Below, piece after piece: positions 52,374 through 64,000 of a DNA stretch of 64,000 nt. The position numbers were made by a program, and so were the translations under genes. This DNA is from Erwinia sp. HDF1-3R (lineage in GTDB: Bacteria; Pseudomonadota; Gammaproteobacteria; Enterobacterales; Enterobacteriaceae). The DNA lies in contig NZ_CP155071.1 in the NCBI RefSeq assembly GCF_039621855.1, positions 3,100,001 through 3,164,000 on the forward strand. Reading direction: 5' to 3'. The stretch's first letter is position 1. Each line of letters begins with the position of its first letter. The notes beneath the pieces were generated by a model. It saw nothing but the letters and a program-made list of their open reading frames with translations. It made no database searches and was not told the DNA's origin.

Positions 52374-53273
52374 ATGTTAGATAACACCCGTTTACGCATA
52401 GCTATGCAGAAATCTGGCCGTTTAAGCGATGATTCACGCGAACTGCTTTCCCGCTGCGGCATTAAAATTAACCTTCAGCAGCAGCGGCTGATCGCCTTCG
52501 CCGAGAACATGCCCATAGATATCCTGCGCGTACGTGATGACGATATTCCCGGCCTGGTGATGGACGGCGTGGTTGACCTGGGGATCATCGGTGAAAACGT
52601 GCTGGAAGAGGAGCTGCTGACCCGCCGTGCACAGGGTGAAGATCCCCGCTATTTTACCCTGCGTCGCCTTGATTTCGGTGGCTGCCGCCTGTCGCTGGCG
52701 ATGCCGGTTGACGATGAGTACAGTGGCCCGCAGTGTTTACAAAACTCCCGAATCGCCACCTCCTATCCGCACCTGCTGAAAAAATACCTCGATAAACAGA
52801 ACGTGGCCTTCAAATCCTGCCTGCTGAATGGCTCAGTAGAAGTGGCCCCGCGCGCCGGACTGGCCGATGCGATCTGCGACCTGGTCTCTACCGGCGCGAC
52901 GCTGGAGGCCAACGGCCTGCGTGAGGTCGAGGTGATTTACCGCTCCAAAGCCTGCCTGATCCAGCGCGATGGCGAGATGCCCGCCGCTAAGCAGGCGCTA
53001 ATCGACAAGCTGATGACCCGTATTCAGGGGGTGATTCAGGCGCGTGAATCTAAATACATCATGCTGCATGCGCCGAGCGAGCGCCTGGATGACATTATTT
53101 CCCTGCTGCCGGGCGCAGAGCGCCCTACCGTGCTGCCGCTGGCGGGCGATAAGAGCCGCGTGGCCATGCACATGGTCAGCAGCGAAACCCTGTTCTGGGA
53201 AACCATGGAAAAACTAAAAGCGCTGGGTGCCAGTTCTATCCTCGTGCTCCCTATTGAGAAGATGATGGAGTAA
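52374..53273 (+). CDS. hisG: ATP phosphoribosyltransferase
   Basis: The 299-residue enzyme catalyses the first step, joining ATP and PRPP to phosphoribosyl-ATP, and is inhibited by histidine. It is the long form with a C-terminal ACT-like regulatory domain, shown by the ending [20 protein letters not shown]. Catalytic-domain motifs include [29 protein letters not shown] and [19 protein letters not shown] (PRPP loop). First gene after the attenuator. Confidence 0.97.
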   Translation: MLDNTRLRIAMQKSGRLSDDSRELLSRCGIKINLQQQRLIAFAENMPIDILRVRDDDIPGLVMDGVVDLGIIGENVLEEELLTRRAQGEDPRYFTLRRLDFGGCRLSLAMPVDDEYSGPQCLQNSRIATSYPHLLKKYLDKQNVAFKSCLLNGSVEVAPRAGLADAICDLVSTGATLEANGLREVEVIYRSKACLIQRDGEMPAAKQALIDKLMTRIQGVIQARESKYIMLHAPSERLDDIISLLPGAERPTVLPLAGDKSRVAMHMVSSETLFWETMEKLKALGASSILVLPIEKMME

Positions 53274-53275
53274 CC

Positions 53276-58819
<5,544 letters not shown>

Positions 58820-58826
<7 letters not shown>

Positions 58827-59431
58827 CTCAACAACAGACAGACCAGCTGGACTGGGTCAAAACCGACGGCATGATGCCGGCCATCGTGCAGCATGCCGTT
58901 TCGGGTGAAGTGCTGATGCACGGTTATATGAACCAGGAGGCGCTCAGTAAAACGCTTGAAAGCGGGCAGGTGACCTTCTGGTCGCGCACTAAACAGCGGC
59001 TGTGGACCAAGGGGGAAACCTCAGGAAATGTCCTCAACGTGGTCAGTATCACGCCGGACTGCGATAACGACACGCTGCTGCTGCTGGTTAATCCTGTTGG
59101 CCCAACCTGCCATCTTGGCACATCCAGCTGCTTCTCCCCCGCGGCATCAGACTGGAGCTTTCTGTATCAGCTTGAACAGCTGCTGGCAGAGCGTAAGCAC
59201 GCGGATCCCAAAAGCTCCTATACCGCCAGCCTGTATGCCAGCGGCACCAAGCGTATCGCGCAGAAGGTAGGCGAAGAAGGTGTGGAAACGGCGCTGGCGG
59301 CTACCGTCAATGACCGTCATGAACTGACCAATGAAGCCTCCGACCTGATTTATCATCTGCTGGTGCTGCTACAGGATCAGGATTTGGATCTCAGCACGGT
59401 CATTAACAACCTGCGCCAGCGTCATAAATAA
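58820..59431 (+). CDS. hisI: Bifunctional phosphoribosyl-AMP cyclohydrolase / phosphoribosyl-ATP pyrophosphatase
   Basis: The 203-residue fusion has an N-terminal cyclohydrolase ([15 protein letters not shown] [26 protein letters not shown], zinc-site CDNDTL and CHLGTSSCF). The C-terminal pyrophosphatase has [20 protein letters not shown] and [14 protein letters not shown]. It carries out steps 2 and 3. Last his gene. Confidence 0.96.
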
Positions 59432-59447
59432 GCCAGATTTCACCGAT

Positions 59448-59467
59448 AAGGCCGGGCAACCGGCCTT
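59448..59467 (+). terminator. Hairpin at the end of the his operon
   Basis: AAGGCCGG-GCAA-CCGGCCTT: perfect 8-bp stem with a stable tetraloop, 17 bp after hisI. No T-run follows, so it may be a weak terminator or RNA-stabilising end; yeaK begins 18 bp later. Confidence 0.6.
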
Positions 59468-59484
59468 CCACATTGGGGACACCG

Positions 59485-59961
59485 ATGAGCACCTTCGAGA
59501 AACTTACCGCCCTGCTCGACAGTCAGCAGGCCAGCTATACACTGATGGAGCATGAGCCCACCGGAAAATGTGAAGAGGTGGCAGCCATCCGCGGCACCAC
59601 CGTCGGTCAGGGCGCCAAGGCGCTGGTTTGTCATATCAAGGGGAACGGCATAAAGCAGTACGTGCTGGCCGTCCTTCCCGCCGATGAGCAGGCAGATTTA
59701 AGCAAGGTCGCCAGAGCGGTAGGCGGTCTGCGCGCGTCACTGGCCAGCCCGCCAGAGGTGGATCGTCTGACCGGCTGCGTCTTCGGGGCTATCCCGCCGT
59801 TCAGCTTCCATGAGGAGCTAAAACTGGTGGTCGATCCTGCGCTTTTCGAGCGTAACACTGAGATTGCTTTTAATGCCGGACTGCTGGAAAAATCCATGGT
59901 GCTTAACGTGCAGGACTACCAGCGCGTTGCGTCCTGCGAACGGGCAAACATTATTAAATAG
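59485..59961 (+). CDS. yeaK: YeaK-like aminoacyl-tRNA deacylase (YbaK/ProX domain)
   Basis: The 158-residue protein has the trans-editing fold. It contains EPTGKCEEVAAIRGTTVGQG, KALVCHIKGNG (conserved Lys), VGGLRASLASPPEVDRLTGC and FGAIPPFSFHEELKLVVDP. It is close to E. coli YeaK, which removes wrongly attached serine or other amino acids from tRNA. The ATG at 59485 follows GGGGA; an upstream TTG is less likely. In E. coli yeaK is elsewhere, so the position after his is a local feature. Confidence 0.85.
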   Translation: MSTFEKLTALLDSQQASYTLMEHEPTGKCEEVAAIRGTTVGQGAKALVCHIKGNGIKQYVLAVLPADEQADLSKVARAVGGLRASLASPPEVDRLTGCVFGAIPPFSFHEELKLVVDPALFERNTEIAFNAGLLEKSMVLNVQDYQRVASCERANIIK

Positions 59962-60029
59962 CGATTCACGGGCCGCCATAGGGCGGTTAATCTGTTAACT
60001 TGCGTAAACTTATTGATAAGAAAGGACTT

Positions 60030-60827
60030 ATGGCAAAATTCTCGCTTTCTACCCGTCTGCGCCAGGCGGCCGCCCTGATGGTTATGGCCGGTTGTGCATT
60101 CGGCGCTCAGGCTAAAATTGAACAGGTTCGCTTCGCGGTTGACCCGAGCTACCCACCCTTTGAGTCGAAGACGCCACAGGGCAAGCTGGTCGGTTTTGAT
60201 ATCGATCTCGGCAACGCCCTCTGCGAACAGATGCAGGCTAAGTGCGTATGGGTCGAGAATCAGTTTGACGGGATGATCCCGGCGCTGAAGGCGCGGAAGT
60301 TTGACGGCATTCTGTCGGATATGGGCATCACCGAAGAGCGCATGAAGCAGATCGATTTTAGCGTCCCGCTGTACGATACCCACGTCCAGCTGATTGCCCG
60401 TAAAGGCTCCGGTCTGCTCCCTACCGCCGGGTCACTTAAGGGTAAAACCGTTGGCGTGGAGCAGGGAACAATTCAGGAACGCTATGCCCGTGCTAAATGG
60501 CAGCCGTATGGCGTCAACGTGGTGCCCTACGGCGACCAGGCTCAGGTGGAGAGCGATCTGGTGTCTGGCCGTCTTGATGCGGTCTTCACCGACGCCGCCC
60601 AGGCCGCAATTGGCTTCCTGAAGCGTCCGCAGGGTCAGGATTTTGCGCTGGCCGGTCCGGTGGTTGAGGATCCGCTTATCGGTCCGGGCACCGCCATCGG
60701 CCTGCGTAAGGGCGATACTGAATTGAAAACCGCTATAGACAATGCTTATGCAGAAATCCGCAAAAACGGCACCTTCGATACAATCCAGAAGCGCTATTTT
60801 GCGACTGATATCTCGGTAAAACAGTAA
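60030..60827 (+). CDS. Periplasmic amino acid binding protein (ArgT/HisJ type)
   Basis: The 265-residue precursor has a signal peptide (cleavage near FGAQA) and the SBP family 3 motifs: VRFAVDPSYPPFESKTPQG, GFDIDLGNALCEQMQAKC, FDGMIPALKARKFDGILSDM and GITEERMKQIDFSVPLYDT with the carboxylate-binding Arg. Cys pair in CEQMQAKC resembles the LAO/HisJ disulphide. No permease or ATPase gene follows, so it must use a membrane complex encoded elsewhere. AAAGGAC supports the start. Confidence 0.88.
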   Translation: MAKFSLSTRLRQAAALMVMAGCAFGAQAKIEQVRFAVDPSYPPFESKTPQGKLVGFDIDLGNALCEQMQAKCVWVENQFDGMIPALKARKFDGILSDMGITEERMKQIDFSVPLYDTHVQLIARKGSGLLPTAGSLKGKTVGVEQGTIQERYARAKWQPYGVNVVPYGDQAQVESDLVSGRLDAVFTDAAQAAIGFLKRPQGQDFALAGPVVEDPLIGPGTAIGLRKGDTELKTAIDNAYAEIRKNGTFDTIQKRYFATDISVKQ

Positions 60828-60887
60828 CAGCCTCTGAGCCGCACCTGCGGGTTGCGGCTCTTCACTCCTCTGAAAGCGAATCTACCC

Positions 60888-62003
60888 ATGCAACAGCGCC
60901 ACCACCCTCTGCTCAGCGCCTCGCTGGGAACCCAGCGTGAAATCATCAGCTACCATTTTGGCAACCCCTCATCCCGTCAGGTCTATATTCAGGCCGCGCT
61001 ACACGGCGATGAGCTGCCGGGCGTGGCGGTGGCCTGGTATTTAAAACAGAAGCTGCTGGCGCTGGAATCCGATGACCGGCTGGCGGCGCAGATAACCCTG
61101 GTGCCGGTTGCCAACCCGATAGCCCTCGGACAGCACTGGCATGGCACACACCTGGGACGCTTTGATACCGCCTCGGGGCAGGATTTTAATCGCCAGTTTC
61201 CGGCGCTCGGCCCCGCCCTTGCCGCCCAGCTGACGCAGCGGCTAACGCAGGATCCTGAGCAGAATCGCCTGCTAATCCGCCAGGCGATAGATGACTACTT
61301 CAACAGTCACCCTCCGGTCACCGAGCTGGCCTCTCAGCGGCATACGCTGATGCAGATGGCCTGTAAGGCGGACCTGATGATTGATCTGCACTGCGACTGG
61401 GAAGCCCTGCCGCATCTCTACACCACGCCACAGGCCTGGCCCGCCATCGAACCGCTGGCGCGCTATATAGGCAGCGAGGTGCAGCTGATCGCCGAGGTAT
61501 CGGGCGGCGAACCTTTTGATGAAGCCTGCTGCGAACCCTGGCAATATCTGCTGCGCACCCTGGGCGACCGCTTTCCGCTACCCGACGGGCTACTGCCGGT
61601 GACGCTGGAGCTGCGGGGCGTCAGAGATGTCAGTCATATTCAGGCAGAGAAAGACGCCGATGCGATAATCAGCGCCCTGACCCTGGGCGGGTTTATTTAT
61701 GGTGTAGCACCCGCCCTGCCGGCGCTGCCGCATCCCGCCGTGCCGCTGGCAGGCTGCGAATACATCACGGCGCCCCACTCCGGCGTGATACTTCATCGCC
61801 GCAGCCTGGGTGAGTGGATTATGCCGGGCGAGGTGGTCGCCGATATCCTCGACCCGTTAACGGACACGCTTACGCCGCTAACCGCCGCATTTGGCGGCAG
61901 ACTTTATGCACGCAACGGAGGACGGTTCGCCACCGCCGGTATGCTGGTGACCCGTCTGGCAGGGGATGAAGCCTGCCGCGAGGGGGATTTGCTGGTGCCC
62001 TGA
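60888..62003 (+). CDS. Succinylglutamate desuccinylase / aspartoacylase family protein
   Basis: The 371-residue enzyme has the M14-like zinc deacylase pattern. AALHGDELPGVAVAWYL carries the His/Glu ligands, TLVPVANPIALGQHWHGTHLG and GQDFNRQFP follow, and LMIDLHCDW carries the third His. EVSGGEPFDEACCEPW and LELRGVRDVS are also present. The last ~90 residues form a beta-rich extension. Members remove acyl groups from amino acids. It is 60 bp after the binding protein gene, so uptake and deacylation of an N-acyl amino acid is a reasonable inference. The start is uncertain because the ribosome site is weak. Confidence 0.83.
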   Translation: MQQRHHPLLSASLGTQREIISYHFGNPSSRQVYIQAALHGDELPGVAVAWYLKQKLLALESDDRLAAQITLVPVANPIALGQHWHGTHLGRFDTASGQDFNRQFPALGPALAAQLTQRLTQDPEQNRLLIRQAIDDYFNSHPPVTELASQRHTLMQMACKADLMIDLHCDWEALPHLYTTPQAWPAIEPLARYIGSEVQLIAEVSGGEPFDEACCEPWQYLLRTLGDRFPLPDGLLPVTLELRGVRDVSHIQAEKDADAIISALTLGGFIYGVAPALPALPHPAVPLAGCEYITAPHSGVILHRRSLGEWIMPGEVVADILDPLTDTLTPLTAAFGGRLYARNGGRFATAGMLVTRLAGDEACREGDLLVP

Positions 62004-62088
62004 GGGCTTTGCTAACGCTCGCCTGCCCTTCCCGCTGACCGGCTACAGGCCTTGCCCTGTAGCCCATCTCAGCTCACCTTCTTGATTA

Positions 62089-62982
62089 TTAAATTAACGG
62101 CTTACCCAGCAACCCTTCCAGCACCCGTAACGGCGAATGCTGGGGGTTCTGCATCGCATCAACCGGCAGCAGAAAGGTTTGCTCCAGCATGAACTGGCCG
62201 CCCATCGCCGCATGCGGCGTTTGGTCTGAGAAGCAGATCCAGCTACTGCCCGTAGGGAAGTCGATGGCCACCTGTGGACCCTGCTTCTGGTAATCAGTAT
62301 CAGCCTTCATGGCGTCATGCATTTGCAGCATCAGATGATCGTAGTGGCTGCGGCGGCTTTTGGTGATGCCTACAGCATCTTGCAGCCAGCTGCTCAACGG
62401 CGAGTAGGATTTCAGACGTGGTAAGAAGCGTGCGGCCAGCGACGGGAATGTCTCGCCCACCCGCCAGTTACGGCTTTCACCGGCTGGATGAATGTTGGTA
62501 AAAATACGCAGGATCCGCTCGCCATAATTGGGGCGGGAAGGAAACGCATCGACGTGCAGACGACTGTCGTCTTTGCGCCACGAGGTACTTTGCGACCATG
62601 CCTTAACCGGATGAACGCGAAGGCTGTTAGTGGGCGTATGCAGCACCTGCTTATATTCGGGAAGAATAGCAGCGATCAGCTGCAAACTGGACTGGTAATG
62701 GCGCTTAAGCAGCGCCCGCACGGCCGGTTCCTGCTCAGCGGCGGCAACGCCGGTAAGCTTATCCTTCAAAGGCTGATAGCTAATGTTCTTACGCTTAGGA
62801 TCAACAATGGCGGGATCCAATAATGCCAGTTCCTGCCCGGTCAGCGCGAATGCCAGCTGTGGCAGATAAATCACTTTGCCCTGTTCCAGCTCGCCAACAA
62901 CGGATTCGGCGCGCTCGGCCCCCCATCGGGAAAGCGGATGAGTAAGCGTAGCGGTATTAAGAGAGATGCTTGTATCCGACAT
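62089..62982 (-). CDS. kdoO: Kdo 3-hydroxylase (Fe(II)/2-oxoglutarate dioxygenase)
   Basis: The 297-residue protein matches KdoO as I recall it. It begins with a helical N-terminus and contains HVDAFPSRPNYGERILRIFTN (HxD iron ligands), NIHPAGESRNWRVGE and SWICFSDQTPHAAMGGQFML (distal His). The enzyme hydroxylates the Kdo sugar of lipopolysaccharide inner core to Ko, as in Burkholderia, Yersinia and some enterobacteria. It acts at the inner membrane. Its proximity to a rhamnose synthesis gene suggests a cell-surface glycan locus. Confidence 0.88.
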   Translation of the reverse strand: MSDTSISLNTATLTHPLSRWGAERAESVVGELEQGKVIYLPQLAFALTGQELALLDPAIVDPKRKNISYQPLKDKLTGVAAAEQEPAVRALLKRHYQSSLQLIAAILPEYKQVLHTPTNSLRVHPVKAWSQSTSWRKDDSRLHVDAFPSRPNYGERILRIFTNIHPAGESRNWRVGETFPSLAARFLPRLKSYSPLSSWLQDAVGITKSRRSHYDHLMLQMHDAMKADTDYQKQGPQVAIDFPTGSSWICFSDQTPHAAMGGQFMLEQTFLLPVDAMQNPQHSPLRVLEGLLGKPLI

Positions 62983-63511
62983 ATCAATGTCCTTGCCAAT
63001 TATCCCGATGGTTATATTTAACTCATGCTTCCGGGATATTTATTTTTAAAATACGAATTTAATAAAGCGGTCAATTCATAATGTAAAAGGTTAAGGCAAG
63101 TATAATAAGAACGCGGATTAGTAGTTAAACAGAACCTAAACGTAACATTTAGTAGTAATTTAAAACGCACAAAATCATAAAGTAACATTGGGTTAATATT
63201 ACAGACTGCATTACCGCTCGCCTGTTCAATTAGGCCCATATGATTTACAGAGATAGTGAAGGGAGTAGACCCGGCTTGAAGTTTTTTTAGCTCTGGGATT
63301 TACATTGGTTGGCGCATGTCGAGATCGGGAGAGACACAGAACTGACGACGGCAGGGTAGCATGCAGCCTAACCTTAATGGGTAGAAAAGCGGGCTTAACT
63401 AATCAGGGCCGACAATTTCGTTGGCACTGATTGATAGGAATCGACTTTGTTGTATCCCTCTGCAGGTGACACGCCATGGTTGGTATTAAGCATCCTCGAT
63501 CGCTTAAAAGA
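62983..63511. other. Intergenic region, no supported gene
   Basis: About 530 bp, AT-rich near kdoO. Short ORFs lack family resemblance. It probably contains the kdoO promoter. A JUMPstart/ops element (GGCGGTAG) was not seen. Confidence 0.5.
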
Positions 63512-64000
63512 CTACAGCTGAGACCCTTTCCTAAGTTGGGCCAGTACGACTGGCACTGATTTCAACCAGGGTTCTGGTGGAAATCCAGAAACAGAAATTT
63601 TCCCGGTATTAAGCACAGAGTACAACGGTCTCTTTGCGGGTGTCTGATAGTGTTCGGTCGTTATCGCATTTAATGCTGGCTTAACGGCGATCATTTTATC
63701 TGACCAGGCCTGTTCCAGAATAACCCTGGCAAAATCATACCAACTCACCGCCCCGCTACCACAGTAATGGTAAATACCCTGCGGCTTTTCAGGGGAAAAA
63801 ATTATCTTCATGAGCAGTGAAGCGATATCTCCGGCGTAAGTCGGGCATCCAATTTGATCGGCAACCACATTGATTGTAGGGTGGGTATCCGCCAGGCGCA
63901 GCATCGTTTTCAAAAAGTTATTACCAAATTCGCTAAAAACCCAGGACGTTCTGATGATAGTGGCATGCGGACAGGCCATAGCTTCACTTTCACCAGCCAG
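63512..64000 (-). CDS. rfbD: dTDP-4-dehydrorhamnose reductase, C-terminal part (partial at window edge)
   Basis: The frame is open at the right edge; the last 162 residues are present. They contain ATIIRTSWVFSEFGNNFLKTM, TINVVADQIGCPTYAGDIA and GIYHYCGSGAVSWYDFARVI, which are family hallmarks of RmlD/RfbD. The enzyme reduces dTDP-4-keto-rhamnose to dTDP-L-rhamnose for O-antigen or capsule. The gene continues beyond the window, so the rest of the rml cluster is probably to the right. Confidence 0.9.
   Translation of the reverse strand: MAGESEAMACPHATIIRTSWVFSEFGNNFLKTMLRLADTHPTINVVADQIGCPTYAGDIASLLMKIIFSPEKPQGIYHYCGSGAVSWYDFARVILEQAWSDKMIAVKPALNAITTEHYQTPAKRPLYSVLNTGKISVSGFPPEPWLKSVPVVLAQLRKGSQL

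Overview
The window looks like a chromosomal segment of an Erwinia/Pantoea-type enterobacterium. The right half follows the gene order I remember from E. coli around 44 min: yeeX, yeeA, dacD, sbcB, plaP, yeeZ, hisL, hisGDCBHAFI. zinT and yeeO homologues lie further left. The his leader, the Zur and Fur boxes and the E. coli-like Shine-Dalgarno sites fit this. The genus is inferred from general resemblance, not from a search.

Layout. 1-2.8 kb: end of a chaperone-usher fimbrial operon (usher, adhesin, chaperone). 2.8-5.3 kb: zinT under a perfect Zur palindrome, and a chemoreceptor. 5.3-16.5 kb: a catabolic island with an aminotransferase, an atypical glutamine amidotransferase, a seven-gene minus-strand operon (polar amino-acid ABC transporter, M20 amidohydrolase, enolase-superfamily enzyme, ectoine-hydrolase-like M24 enzyme, DapA-like aldolase), and a GntR/FCD regulator next to an SDR. 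16.5-21.2 kb: a Fur-box flavin monooxygenase, a DUF998 protein, an MFS exporter and a YeeO-like MATE exporter. 21.2-32.4 kb: a patchy region with a structured inverted repeat, a YdcZ/GNAT/XRE-cupin trio, an ASCH protein, a decayed IS3-family element, two more GNATs, a YiiG-like lipoprotein, an M48 peptidase and small envelope proteins. 32.4-39.5 kb: an accessory stretch with three LysR genes or LysR-linked units, a decayed CDI-type RNase A-like toxin beside an intact immunity gene, an IS3 fragment, a frameshifted SDR and a dispersed hairpin repeat.

39.8-52 kb: the conserved yee/dacD/sbcB/plaP backbone, carrying two insertions. One is LysR-padC-DUF3237 (phenolic acid decarboxylation). The other is an acyltransferase followed by a two-gene bacteriocin locus. 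52-59.4 kb: the his operon with its promoter, leader and attenuator. 59.5-64 kb: yeaK, a solitary binding protein, an AstE/AspA-like deacylase, kdoO and the end of a dTDP-rhamnose synthesis gene, which suggests a surface-polysaccharide locus begins here.

The most notable find is at 46.3-46.9 kb on the minus strand. A 103-residue precursor strongly resembles microcin E492, with a double-glycine-type leader ending GAG, a Gly/Ala-rich core and a GPSWN motif. It overlaps by 17 nt a small membrane protein resembling the MceB immunity protein. It lacks the Ser-rich tail that carries the siderophore in microcin E492, and no exporter or modification gene is visible in the window.
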